From: Thermomonas beijingensis | GTDB taxonomy: Bacteria > Pseudomonadota > Gammaproteobacteria > Xanthomonadales > Xanthomonadaceae | DNA: 64,000 nucleotides | Reading direction: 5' to 3' | NCBI RefSeq assembly: GCF_020034655.1 | Contig: NZ_JAIQDJ010000001.1 | Coordinates: forward strand, 992,001 to 1,056,000 | Shown: positions 56,222 through 64,000 of the stretch, piece by piece | Layout of the letters: every line of letters begins with the position of its first letter | Numbering within the stretch: the first letter of the stretch is position 1 | Made by a program: the position numbers and the translations under genes | The notes under the pieces: model-generated | Database searches by the model: none | The model's input: the letters and a program-made list of their open reading frames with translations, nothing else | Told to the model about the DNA's origin: nothing

Positions 56222-56314
56222 CATGGTATTTTTCATGGCACTGAGCCTGATAGTTCTTGCAAATTGTTGTCACTAAAGGGTTTTGTGTGCTTGTTTACAA
56301 TCGAGTGGGAGTGA
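56222..56314 (+). repeat. internal right-end copy with attR-like core (attR1)
   Basis: Starts with CATGGTATTTTTCATGG (56222-56238) and ends in CTTGTTTACAAT plus the core at 56297-56314. The distance between the two blocks (68 bp) is the same as in 59514-59606. The core reads TIEWE-stop with GAG. It lies immediately left of ISCR2. Confidence 0.8.
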
Positions 56315-56388
56315 CGGGCACTGGCTGGCAATGTCTAGCAACGGCAGGCATTTCGGCTGAGGGTAAAAGAACTTTCCGCTAAGCGATA

Positions 56389-56408
56389 GACTGTATGTAA
56401 ACACAGTA
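56389..56408. promoter_or_regulatory. candidate LexA (SOS) box before the ISCR2 transposase
   Basis: GACTGTATGTAAACACAGTA matches the E. coli consensus CTGT-N8-ACAG exactly and 16 of 20 positions overall. It ends 17 nt before the transposase ATG and overlaps a possible -10 (TATGTA). Confidence 0.65.
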
Positions 56409-56425
56409 TTGCAAGGACGCGGAAC

Positions 56426-57919
56426 ATGCCTCATGTGGCGGCCAGGACGGCCAGCCGGGATCGGGATACTGGTCGTTACCAGAGCCACCGACCCGAGCAA
56501 ACCCTTCTCTATCAGATCGTTGACGAGTATTACCCGGCATTCGCTGCGCTTATGGCAGAGCAGGGAAAGGAATTGCCGGGCTATGTGCAACGGGAATTTG
56601 AAGAATTTCTCCAATGCGGGCGGCTGGAGCATGGCTTTCTACGGGTTCGCTGCGAGTCTTGCCACGCCGAGCACCTGGTCGCTTTCAGCTGTAAGCGTCG
56701 CGGTTTCTGCCCGAGCTGTGGGGCGCGGCGGATGGCCGAAAGTGCCGCCTTGCTGGTTGATGAAGTACTGCCTGAACAACCCATGCGTCAGTGGGTGTTG
56801 AGCTTCCCGTTTCAGCTGCGTTTCCTGTTTGCCAGCCGGCCCGAGATCATGGGGTGGGTGCTGGGCATCGTTTACCGCGTCATTGCCACGCACCTGGTCA
56901 AGAAAGCGGGCCATACCCACCAAGTGGCCAAGACGGGCGCGGTCACCCTGATCCAGCGTTTTGGATCGGCGCTCAATCTGAATGTTCACTTCCACATGCT
57001 GTTTCTCGACGGTGTGTATGTCGAGCAATCCCACGGCTCAGCGCGTTTCCGCTGGGTCAAGGCGCCGACCAGCCCAGAGCTCACCCAGCTGACGCACACC
57101 ATCGCCCACCGGGTGGGTCGCTATCTGGAACGGCAAGGCCTGCTGGAACGGGATGTCGAAAACAGCTATCTGGCCTCGGATGCGGTGGATGACGACCCGA
57201 TGACACCCCTGCTGGGGCACTCGATCACTTACCGTATCGCTGTCGGTTCACAGGCGGGGCGAAAGGTGTTCACTTTGCAAACTCTGCCGACCAGTGGTGA
57301 TCCGTTCGGTGACGGGATTGGCAAGGTAGCCGGGTCCAGCCTGCACGCCGGCGTGGCGGCCAGGGCCGATGAACGCAAGAAGCTCGAACGGCTGTGCCGG
57401 TACATCAGCCGCCCGGCGGTATCCGAGAAGCGGCTGTCGTTAACACGAGGCGGCAACGTGCGCTACCAGCTCAAGACGCCGTACCGGGACGGCACCACGC
57501 ACGTCATTTTCGAACCATTGGATTTCATTGCAAGGCTGGCCGCCCTGGTACCGAAGCCCAGAGTCAACCTAACCCGCTTCCACGGGGTGTTCGCACCCAA
57601 CAGTCGGCACCGGGCGTTGGTCACGCCGGCAAAACGGGGCAGGGGCAACAAGGTCAGGGTGGCTGATGAACCGGCAACACCAGCACAACGGCGAGCGTCG
57701 ATGACATGGGCGCAACGGCTCAAGCGTGTTTTCAATATCGACATCGAGACCTGCAGCGGCTGCGGCGGCGCCATGAAAGTCATCGCCTGCATTGAAGACC
57801 CTATAGTGATCAAGCAGATCCTTGATCACCTGAAGCACAAAGCCGAAACCAGCGGGACCAGGGCGTTACCCGAAAGCCGGGCGCCACCGGCTGAGCTGCT
57901 CCTGGGTCTGTTTGACTGA
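56426..57919 (+). CDS. rcr2: ISCR2 transposase (HUH rolling-circle, IS91 family)
   Basis: 497 aa. Zinc-binding Cys cluster at ~76-98 (CESCH, FSCKRRGFCPSCG), HUH motif as HFH at 188-190 in NLNVHFHML, and a single catalytic Tyr expected in the C-terminal half (VRYQLKTPYRDG is a candidate region). Moves DNA by one-ended rolling-circle transposition from oriIS and can carry flanking genes. Full-length and apparently intact. Confidence 0.93.
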   Translation: MPHVAARTASRDRDTGRYQSHRPEQTLLYQIVDEYYPAFAALMAEQGKELPGYVQREFEEFLQCGRLEHGFLRVRCESCHAEHLVAFSCKRRGFCPSCGARRMAESAALLVDEVLPEQPMRQWVLSFPFQLRFLFASRPEIMGWVLGIVYRVIATHLVKKAGHTHQVAKTGAVTLIQRFGSALNLNVHFHMLFLDGVYVEQSHGSARFRWVKAPTSPELTQLTHTIAHRVGRYLERQGLLERDVENSYLASDAVDDDPMTPLLGHSITYRIAVGSQAGRKVFTLQTLPTSGDPFGDGIGKVAGSSLHAGVAARADERKKLERLCRYISRPAVSEKRLSLTRGGNVRYQLKTPYRDGTTHVIFEPLDFIARLAALVPKPRVNLTRFHGVFAPNSRHRALVTPAKRGRGNKVRVADEPATPAQRRASMTWAQRLKRVFNIDIETCSGCGGAMKVIACIEDPIVIKQILDHLKHKAETSGTRALPESRAPPAELLLGLFD

Positions 57920-58133
57920 CGAGCCTGAAGGCCAACGATACCAATCAAAATGCTGCGTTCACAGCGCCGCGGCAGGGATCCGCCGTGCTGGTTGTCGGAA
58001 AAGGAGCCGCTAGTGGGAAAGAGGAGGGTAAATTTTCAGCGTTGCTGGCTCCCCGTCAGCCGGATTGGGTTGCATCGCAGGGGTGTCGAAAGAGTCAACT
58101 GCGGTCCAAAGCTGTTGGACTTGGGTGAAAAGG

Positions 58134-58154
58134 GCGTTTATTCTTCCTATACGT
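58134..58154 (+). other. ISCR2 oriIS
   Basis: GCGTTTATTCTTCCTATACG resembles the ISCR oriIS consensus (GCGTTTGAACTTCCTATACGG as recalled). It ends exactly where the glmM homology begins. Confidence 0.8.
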
Positions 58155-58397
58155 TGTCGGCAGCGGGCCAAAAAGGAATACGTCCATGCCCATCGAGGTG
58201 AAACCGGCTGTGAGCGCGGGTTCAAGCATATAGCCCGACAGGCGCGTATCCTTGCCGATCACGACACGATGGCGGTGGTCACCGCGACGAAAGACACGGC
58301 CAGCCGCCATGCCGACGCGCAAGGCGGTTTCCGCCGTCATCGCGCCTTCGTTGGCTTTGCCACGAATACCGTCTGTGCCGAAATATTTGCGCACCAT
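58155..58397 (-). pseudogene. glmM: truncated phosphoglucosamine mutase, glmM remnant
   Basis: Starts with [17 protein letters not shown] and runs ~81 codons (to FGPLPT), then passes straight into ISCR2 end sequence. The active-site Ser and the rest of the enzyme are missing. With sul2 it preserves the chromosomal folP-glmM order, the well-known scar of sul2 capture by ISCR2. Confidence 0.92.
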
Positions 58398-58483
58398 AAG
58401 GTCGATTATCCTGTCGTCGGGTCGCCCTCAAAGGGGACATGCCTGCTGAACCGCGAATATAGAGAAATATCCCGAATGTGCAG

Positions 58484-59299
58484 TTAACGAATTCTTGCGG
58501 TTTCTTTCAGCGCCGCCAATACCGCCAGCCCGTCGCGCAAGGGGCGCGGCTCGTGTGTGCGGATGAAGTCAGCTCCACCTGCGGCGGCGGCAAGCTCTGC
58601 AGCGAGTGTCGCGGCCCCGACATCCCCCGGACCACGGCCTGTGAGCGCGCGCAGAAAGGATTTGCGCGAAACAGACAGAAGCACCGGCAAATCGAAGCGC
58701 AGCCGCAATTCATCGAACCGCGCCAGCACCGAGAGCGAGGTTTCGGGAGCAGCCCCCAGAAAAAACCCCATGCCGGGATCAAGGACAAGGCGGTTGCGTT
58801 TGATACCGGCACCCGTCAGCGCCGCGATGCGCGCGTCAAAGAACGCCGCAATGTGATCCATGATGTCGCCAGCGGGTGCCTCGCGCCGATCTGCCTGCCC
58901 GTCTTGCACCGAATGCATAACGACGAGTTTGGCAGATGATTTCGCCAATTGCGGATAGAACGCAGCGTCTGGAAAACCGCGAATATCATTGAGATAGGCC
59001 ACACCACGCGACAAGGCATAGGCTTGCGTCGCGGGTTGATAACTGTCGAGCGAGACGGGAATGCCATCTGCCTTGAGCGCGTCCAGCACCGGCGCGATAC
59101 GCGCGATTTCTGTGTCGGACGAAACAGGCGCGGCGTCGGGATTGCTGGATGCCGGACCGAGGTCGATCACATCTGCCCCCTCGGCCATCAGCTTACGCGC
59201 CTGCGCAATGGCTGCGTCTGGCGCCAGATACCGGCCTCCATCGGAGAAACTGTCCGAGGTTATGTTGACGATGCCGAAAATGATGAGCGATTTATTCAT
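58484..59299 (-). CDS. sul2: sulfonamide-resistant dihydropteroate synthase Sul2
   Basis: 271 aa, full length. DHPS motifs FGIVNITSDSFSDGG, DLGPASSNPDA and LVLDPGMGFF. Replaces host FolP in folate synthesis and is insensitive to sulfonamides. The sequence agrees with Sul2 as I know it. The region upstream (59300-59513) has only an AT-rich TAATAATAAT stretch and short hairpins, presumably its promoter. Confidence 0.97.
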   Translation of the reverse strand: MNKSLIIFGIVNITSDSFSDGGRYLAPDAAIAQARKLMAEGADVIDLGPASSNPDAAPVSSDTEIARIAPVLDALKADGIPVSLDSYQPATQAYALSRGVAYLNDIRGFPDAAFYPQLAKSSAKLVVMHSVQDGQADRREAPAGDIMDHIAAFFDARIAALTGAGIKRNRLVLDPGMGFFLGAAPETSLSVLARFDELRLRFDLPVLLSVSRKSFLRALTGRGPGDVGAATLAAELAAAAGGADFIRTHEPRPLRDGLAVLAALKETARIR

Positions 59300-59513
59300 G
59301 GGGGCTTCTATAATAATAATAATCGAGCATGAGTCTCATACGGATGCTCGGGTCGAAAGGGAATCCCCAGGCGAGTAACCTGTTTGCGGTGATCCATTAG
59401 CTGCAGGAGCAGAAGAGCATACATCTGGAAGCAAAGCCAGGAAAGCGGCCTATGGAGCTGTGCGGCAGCGCTCAGTAGGCAATTTTTCAAAATATTGTTA
59501 AGCCTTTTCTGAG

Positions 59514-59606
59514 CATGGTATTTTTCATGGTATTACCAATTAGCAGGAAAATAAGCCATTGAATATAAAAGATAAAAATGTCTTGTTTACAATAGAGTGG
59601 GAATGA
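59514..59606 (+). repeat. terminal right end with attR core (attR2)
   Basis: CATGGTATTTTTCATGG at 59514-59530, CTTGTTTACAAT at 59582-59593 and the core at 59589-59606, ending in TGA. The core reads TIEWE-stop with ATA. Chromosomal DNA resumes at 59607. A second CATGGTAT is at 59526-59533. Confidence 0.88.
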
Positions 59607-59613
59607 ACGGCCT

Positions 59614-59880
59614 GCTTGCGAACCATTGGTTCGCAGGCCGTTCATTGCCCCGTCGAATAGACGGGGCCGGGGTCAATCGCTTGCTTGCGAACCATTGGTT
59701 CGCAGGCCGTACATTGCCCCGTCGAATAGACGGGGCCGGGGGTTCTTAAGGTCTGCTTGCGAACCATTGGTTCGCAGGCCGTACATTGCCCCGTCGAATA
59801 GACGGGGCCGGGGGTTCTTAAGGTCTGCCCACGAACCATTGGTTCGCAGGCCGTTCATTGCCCCGCGAGTAGCCGGGCAC
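59614..59880 (+). repeat. four-copy tandem palindromic array
   Basis: Units start at 59614, 59683, 59755 and 59827 (69, 72, 72 bp). Each holds TGCGAACCA-T-TGGTTCGCA and, in the first three, CCCCGTC-GAATA-GACGGGG; unit 4 is degenerate in the second stem. The first unit directly follows attR2, so before insertion it lay right behind guaA. No CRISPR-like unique spacers. The rest of 59881-59992 holds nothing recognisable. Confidence 0.85.
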
Positions 59881-59992
59881 GAATCGCATTTCAGACTTTT
59901 CCTATCCACTGGTAAGGCATACCCTGCTTGGATTGGGATTAGATGGGCGCTAGCCTGCACGGTATGGCTCGGGGGAGCCCACAGGGGGGGGT

Positions 59993-60646
59993 ATGGCAAT
60001 CACGGTTTATATCGTTGACGATCATGCGCTGGTACGCATGGGGTTTCGTTTGATTTTGGATGGGCAGGCCGATATTCAGGTCGTTGGGGACGCCGAAAGC
60101 GCGGAAGATGCGCTGCCGGACATTCGCCGGCTCAAGCCCGATATCGTGCTGTGCGATTTGCATCTGCCAGGTCTGAGCGGGCTGGAGCTGACCGAGCGTG
60201 TAGTGCGAGGCGATTACGGATGCCGGGTGATTGCGGTTTCGGTGCTGGAAGATGGCCCGATGCCGCGCCGCTTGCTGGAGGCCGGAGCCTACGGCTACGT
60301 GGGGAAAGCCAGTGATGCAGAAGAATTATTGCGCGCGGTGCGGGAAGTGGCGCGTGGGCGCAAATACTTGGCTACTTCGATTGCACAGGGAATGGCGTTG
60401 GCAGGTATCCAAGGCGATACCGGCTCACCTTTCGATAGCCTGACTCCCCGCGAGTTGGAAGTGGCCCTGTTGCTAAATCAGGGGTTACGGCAAGAATCCA
60501 TCGCCAAGCGATTGAGCCTGAGCGCCAAGACCGTCAATACACATAAAACGCGTTTGTTCGACAAGCTCGGGATTCACGACAACATCGCACTAGCGCGCCT
60601 GGCCAGCCAGTACGGTCTGGTGGATCCCGCCAGCGGCTTGCATTGA
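59993..60646 (+). CDS. LuxR/NarL-family response regulator (GacA/UvrY-like)
   Basis: 217 aa. Receiver domain with acidic pair VDDH, phospho-Asp in IVLCDLHLPG and Lys in GYVGKAS; C-terminal LuxR helix-turn-helix LTPRELEVALLLNQGLRQESIAKRL. Similar in form to GacA/UvrY, which control Rsm/Csr small RNAs. No cognate kinase adjoins. Its expression may be influenced by the palindromic array and island upstream. Confidence 0.87.
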   Translation: MAITVYIVDDHALVRMGFRLILDGQADIQVVGDAESAEDALPDIRRLKPDIVLCDLHLPGLSGLELTERVVRGDYGCRVIAVSVLEDGPMPRRLLEAGAYGYVGKASDAEELLRAVREVARGRKYLATSIAQGMALAGIQGDTGSPFDSLTPRELEVALLLNQGLRQESIAKRLSLSAKTVNTHKTRLFDKLGIHDNIALARLASQYGLVDPASGLH

Positions 60647-60647
60647 C

Positions 60648-60678
60648 CCCCCCAGCTGCAGTTGGCCGCGCTGGGGGG
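60648..60678. terminator. hairpin between convergent genes
   Basis: 8-bp stem CCCCCCAG/CTGGGGGG (60648-60655 with 60671-60678) between the regulator and rne. No T-run; it may still end or protect either transcript. Confidence 0.5.
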
Positions 60679-60701
60679 CAGTGCCACGCATGCAGCGCAG
60701 G

Positions 60702-63700
60702 TTAGTCGCTGCGGTGATCGTCGGTTGCTGGTTGCGGTGCAGGCGGCGCGGTGACAACGAGTGCCGGCGTTGCAGCTGCATCACTGCGAGCGGTATCAAA
60801 CAAACCGCGCAGTTGTTCTGCGCGCTGACGGGCCACGGCCTCAGCGTCAAGCACTGGTGCACTCTCGGGTTTGCTTTCCGGAACGACCTCGGCGGCAACG
60901 TGCAGTCCGCTCTCGCGCGTGTTTTCCGAGGTCACTTCAGCGGCCACGCGTGGGGCTGGCTCGGCATTCACCACTGCTGCTGCGGCTACTTGGGTAACCG
61001 GCTCAATCCCGGCCGACGCCATTGCGGTCACAGCATCGACCGCAGGTAGTACATGCTCTGCCGCGACATCTTGTACCGGCGCAGTGACCGTGCTCACCGG
61101 CAACGGCAGCGCGGCATTGGCCAAGGCTTCGTTGATAGCAGACGCGGTAGCCGGCTCGACTGGAGCAGTTGCGGTTGCAGCCACATTGACTGGCGCAGCA
61201 GCCTGCACAGTGGCAGCGATCGCAGCTGCCACGACTGGGGTGGCAACCGGTGCCGGAGCGATTGCTGCAGGTGCTGCTGCCTGGGTTGGGCGTTCGATAT
61301 CGTCGAAATCGAATTCCGGCTGCGCAGCATCGGTGTCGAGCACTTCATCCAGCGCATCTTCGGGCTCGATTCCGTTCTCGTTGCCTTGGCCGGCTTCGCT
61401 ACCACGCCGACGCCGACGGCCACCACGACGGCCACGGCGACGCTTGCTGTTGCCTTCGCCAGCCCCGCTTTCTTCAGTTGCTTGAGCCGCTGCGTCGATT
61501 TGCACGATGTCCTGAGCAGCTGTTGCCTCAATTACTGCTTCAGCCGGGACATGCAAGTTTGTGACTGCAGTCAGCGCCGCTGCAGTTGGTGTAAGGGCAT
61601 CTGCGGGTGTGGTTGCAGGCGTGCTACTCACCACGGCTAGCGGTGCTGCCACAGGTTCCTGACGTTCCTGCTTGTGTTGCTTGCTTTGCTTTTGCTGTGG
61701 CTGTCGTTCTTGCTTGTCAGCCTGGGCTTGCTTGTCCTGACGCGGTTCGTTCCTGGGGGCCTGCTTCTGCTGTTGCTGCTGTTGTTGCAGTGGCTTTTGT
61801 TTCTGTGCTTGCTGGCCCTGTGAATTTTTTTGCTGCTGCTCGTTGCGGGCGTCGCGTGGCTTGTTGTCGTCACGACGCTGTTCGTTTTTGTTGCGGCTCT
61901 CTTGACGATTGTCGTTGTTGCGACCGTCACGGCGAGCGCCACGTTCATCACGACGCGGGGGATTGCTGTTGCGCCCGGTTGCTGCAGGAGCTGGCGCGCT
62001 CGGCGCGGCGGCAGGTGCAGCGAACAAACCACGCAGCCAGCCGATCACGCCGCTTGTGGCGGGCGGGGTGTTGCTTGCGACGGGCGCGGCTGGCGTCACG
62101 AGTTGTGCTTCAGGGTCCTGCGGCATCGGCTTGGGATCGCGCAGGGGCGCCGGTTGAACCGGATTGACCCTGGTGACTGCCGGTGGCGGGATGTTCAGTT
62201 GTGCCTTGGTCAGCGCGATGGTGTTGAACTTGCGCGGAGTGCCACGTTGGTAGCTGGGCTTGCTGGTCTCCTCACTCATCTCGTTGCTACGAATGCGCGT
62301 GACTTCGTAGTGTGGCGAGTGCAGCTGTTCATCGGCGACGATCACAATCGGAGCGTCGTGACGTTGTTCGATCTCGCGTAGCGCACTGCGCTTCTCGTTG
62401 AGCAGGAAGTTGGCAATCTCCACCGGCGCTTGCACCAGGACTTGCCCGGTGTTGTCCTTCATCGCGTGTTCTTCAGCCACACGAATGATCGACAACGACA
62501 GCGATTCGATACTGCGCATGCGTCCGTGACCCTCGCAGGTCGGGCAGACGATCTGACTGGCTTCACCCAGGCTATTGCGCAAGCGCTGGCGGCTCATTTC
62601 CATCAGGCCAAAGCGGCTGATACGGCCCAGCTGCACGCGCGCACGGTCATATTTCAGTGCGTTTTGCAGTTTGTTCTCGACATCGCGCTGGTGTTTGTTG
62701 CTGGTCATGTCGATGAAGTCGATCACCACCAGCCCGCCAAGGTCACGCAGGCGCAGCTGGCGGGCCACTTCTTCGGCTGCTTCCAGATTGGTATTGAACG
62801 CGGTTTCTTCGATATCACCGCCCTTGGTGGCGCGTGCGGAGTTGACGTCGATGGCGGTCAGCGCCTCGGTCTGGTCGATCACCAGAGCACCGCCGGAGGG
62901 CAGCCGCACGGTGCGCTCATACGCACTCTCTATCTGCGATTCGATTTGGAAGCGGTTGAACAGGGGGGTGTCGTCGGTGTAATGCTTGAGCTTGCGCTTG
63001 TTGTGCGGCATCACCTGTTCGACGAACTCCAGCGCCTCGGCGTACATCTCCGGGGTGTCCACCAAAATCTCGCCGATGTCGCTGCGCATGTAGTCGCGCA
63101 GGGCACGTACGATCAGGCGGCTTTCCTGATAAATCAGGAACGGGGCTGGCTTGCTCAGTGCCGACTCGGCGATCGCACGCCAGATGCTGAGCAGATAGTC
63201 CAAGTCCCACTGCAGTTCTTCCGCGTCACGGCCAACGCCTGCGGTACGGATGATCACACCCATATCGTCCGGGATGTTGAGTGCATCCATCGCCTTCTTC
63301 AGCTCGGCGCGGTCATCGCCTTCGATCCGACGCGAGACACCGCCGGCGGTGGGCGAGTTCGGCATCAGCACCATGTAGCGGCCGGCCAACGAGATGAACG
63401 TGGTCAGGGCTGCACCCTTGTTGCCGCGTTCTTCCTTGTCGACTTGCACCACCACTTCCTGGCCTTCGCGCAGGAGTTCCTTGATCCCAGCCTTGTGGTG
63501 ATCGACGCCCGCTTGGTAGTAGTCGCGGGAAATTTCCTTCAGCGGCAAAAAGCCGTGACGATCAGCACCATATTCGACGAAGGCCGCTTCCAGCGACGGC
63601 TCCAGCCGAGTAATGCGGCCCTTGTAGATATTGGATTTCTTGTTATCGCGGGACGGCTGTTCGATGTCGATGTCGTACAGATTCTGGCCTTCGACAATGG

Positions 63701-63749
63701 CCACCCGCAGTTCTTCCGCCTGCGTGGCGTTGATAAGCATTCGCTTCAT
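60702..63749 (-). CDS. rne: ribonuclease E
   Basis: 1015 aa from the ATG at 63749. S1 RNA-binding domain (~35-120), catalytic RNase E/G region with DFIDM and the Zn-link CPTCEGHG (~400), then a very long low-complexity C-terminal half. The tail holds Arg/Asn/Gln-rich stretches (RNA-binding, [13 protein letters not shown]) and Ala/Val/Pro runs, the scaffold part of the degradosome. Main mRNA decay and rRNA/tRNA processing endonuclease. Confidence 0.96.
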   Translation of the reverse strand: MKRMLINATQAEELRVAIVEGQNLYDIDIEQPSRDNKKSNIYKGRITRLEPSLEAAFVEYGADRHGFLPLKEISRDYYQAGVDHHKAGIKELLREGQEVVVQVDKEERGNKGAALTTFISLAGRYMVLMPNSPTAGGVSRRIEGDDRAELKKAMDALNIPDDMGVIIRTAGVGRDAEELQWDLDYLLSIWRAIAESALSKPAPFLIYQESRLIVRALRDYMRSDIGEILVDTPEMYAEALEFVEQVMPHNKRKLKHYTDDTPLFNRFQIESQIESAYERTVRLPSGGALVIDQTEALTAIDVNSARATKGGDIEETAFNTNLEAAEEVARQLRLRDLGGLVVIDFIDMTSNKHQRDVENKLQNALKYDRARVQLGRISRFGLMEMSRQRLRNSLGEASQIVCPTCEGHGRMRSIESLSLSIIRVAEEHAMKDNTGQVLVQAPVEIANFLLNEKRSALREIEQRHDAPIVIVADEQLHSPHYEVTRIRSNEMSEETSKPSYQRGTPRKFNTIALTKAQLNIPPPAVTRVNPVQPAPLRDPKPMPQDPEAQLVTPAAPVASNTPPATSGVIGWLRGLFAAPAAAPSAPAPAATGRNSNPPRRDERGARRDGRNNDNRQESRNKNEQRRDDNKPRDARNEQQQKNSQGQQAQKQKPLQQQQQQQKQAPRNEPRQDKQAQADKQERQPQQKQSKQHKQERQEPVAAPLAVVSSTPATTPADALTPTAAALTAVTNLHVPAEAVIEATAAQDIVQIDAAAQATEESGAGEGNSKRRRGRRGGRRRRRGSEAGQGNENGIEPEDALDEVLDTDAAQPEFDFDDIERPTQAAAPAAIAPAPVATPVVAAAIAATVQAAAPVNVAATATAPVEPATASAINEALANAALPLPVSTVTAPVQDVAAEHVLPAVDAVTAMASAGIEPVTQVAAAAVVNAEPAPRVAAEVTSENTRESGLHVAAEVVPESKPESAPVLDAEAVARQRAEQLRGLFDTARSDAAATPALVVTAPPAPQPATDDHRSD

Positions 63750-64000
63750 TGTGCATTCCTCGTGCGCTTGCCTGCCCACTCCGATGAAGGGAGGGGCACT
63801 GCACGGAACGCCTGGGGCGTTTCGCCTCTGGATACCGCAAGCGCGCGGCAGCGTCTTGCGCATGCCGTGCCGCTGTTGAGTTTTCCAGCGCTGCAACACC
63901 ACGGCGTACCGCGGGAGCGCTTGTTCCTATTCAAATATGTTGCAGGGCCGGCGACTTTCGCCCAACTTCCGAAGGAGGAGGGCGCGTCGCGCGGGGCGTT
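63750..64000 (-). promoter_or_regulatory. rne upstream/leader region
   Basis: 251 bp without a convincing gene. rne leaders in other bacteria carry a long 5' UTR through which RNase E cuts its own mRNA; this stretch is the place for it. A TTCAAATATG AT-rich patch near 63930 is the only promoter-like spot noticed. Confidence 0.35.

Larger units (their letters stand above)
56301..58154 (+). mobile_element. ISCR2 (IS91-like rolling-circle element)
   Basis: Contains the transposase gene and ends at oriIS. The right end is fixed by the oriIS sequence and the glmM scar at 58155. The left end is approximate: with the ~1.85-kb length I recall for ISCR2 it falls inside the attR1 core. Confidence 0.8.
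44147..59606 (+). mobile_element. GIsul2-type genomic island in guaA
   Basis: 15,460 bp between matching att cores. Contents: P4-type integrase, AlpA-like regulator, IncQ-type repA/repC, trbJ-trbK-trbL, arsR-arsH-arsC-acr3, serine resolvase, ISCR2, remnant glmM and sul2. Target, gene set and a size near 15.5 kb match GIsul2, an island known at guaA in Shigella, Enterobacter and Acinetobacter. No relaxase and no complete secretion system are present, so it can excise but would need a helper to transfer. It confers predicted sulfonamide and arsenic resistance. Confidence 0.93.

Noticed and set aside
58155..58397. Functional glmM
   Set aside because: Only ~81 codons remain and they run into ISCR2 sequence; catalytic Ser region is gone.
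59300..59400. Homology of the sul2 upstream region with 48130-48210
   Set aside because: Both have an AT-rich TAATAAT block followed by AGTAACCTG, but the rest does not align well by eye; too weak to claim.
44147..59606. Self-transmissible ICE
   Set aside because: No relaxase, coupling protein or full set of type IV secretion genes is present; only trbJ, trbK and trbL.
59609..59880. Possible CRISPR array
   Set aside because: Units are near-identical along their whole 69-72 bp with no unique spacers and no cas genes; it is a tandem palindromic repeat.
59626..60018. 130-aa repetitive open frame across the array
   Set aside because: It only translates the tandem repeat (VRRPYIAPSNRRGRG-type) and has no ribosome site or coding character beyond it.

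Overview
The window reads as a GC-rich gammaproteobacterial chromosome of the Xanthomonadaceae/Lysobacteraceae type. The support is gene content and order: rlmN-pilF-rodZ-like-yfgM-bamB-der, a thrA-thrB-thrC operon, guaB-guaA, and RNase E with a long disordered tail. Species cannot be named from the sequence alone. It carries one large foreign insertion, a 15,460-bp island integrated exactly at the 3' end of guaA.

Chromosome left of the island (1-44146). An ABC exporter cut by the window edge, a receiver-Hpt protein, a ydbH/ydbL-like envelope pair, a second ABC exporter and an ECF sigma/anti-sigma-like pair come first. Next is a signalling-rich stretch: GAF-GAF-GGDEF-EAL, HD-GYP, FHA-GGDEF and a Ser/Thr kinase with TPRs, interleaved with xseA and ispG. 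Then follow an EamA transporter, murB-pyrD, a DUF4190 protein, an ALDH7-type dehydrogenase, tRNA-Arg(CCT) and the threonine operon with a leader peptide. After ndk come the rlmN-to-der block, mobA, a rhodanese-MoeB fusion, a DUF2272 protein, folD, guaB and guaA.

The island (44147-59606) matches GIsul2, a guaA-targeting element known from Shigella, Enterobacter and Acinetobacter, in target, gene content and size. In order it holds a P4-type integrase, an AlpA-like regulator, IncQ-type repA and repC with 22-bp iterons, about 1 kb of dense cis elements, a ribbon-helix-helix protein, trbJ-trbK-trbL, two small genes, an arsenic operon (arsR-arsH-arsC-acr3), a serine resolvase, ISCR2 and the remnant glmM plus sul2 pair. 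The cis elements include RK2-like TrfA iterons, an 11-bp-phased CGATT array and an IncP-like oriT. Read together, an IncP-like oriT, IncP mating-pair genes and TrfA-type sites, with no relaxase and no full secretion system, suggest an element that lives off IncP helper plasmids. That is an inference.

Two details stand out. The island's right end is present twice (56222-56314 and 59514-59606), flanking the ISCR2-sul2 module, and all three att cores spell the same GuaA C-terminus with different codons. The ISCR2 transposase gene is preceded by a strong E. coli-type LexA-box candidate.

Right of the island (59607-64000) the chromosome resumes with a four-copy palindromic tandem array, a GacA/UvrY-like response regulator and rne with its long leader.
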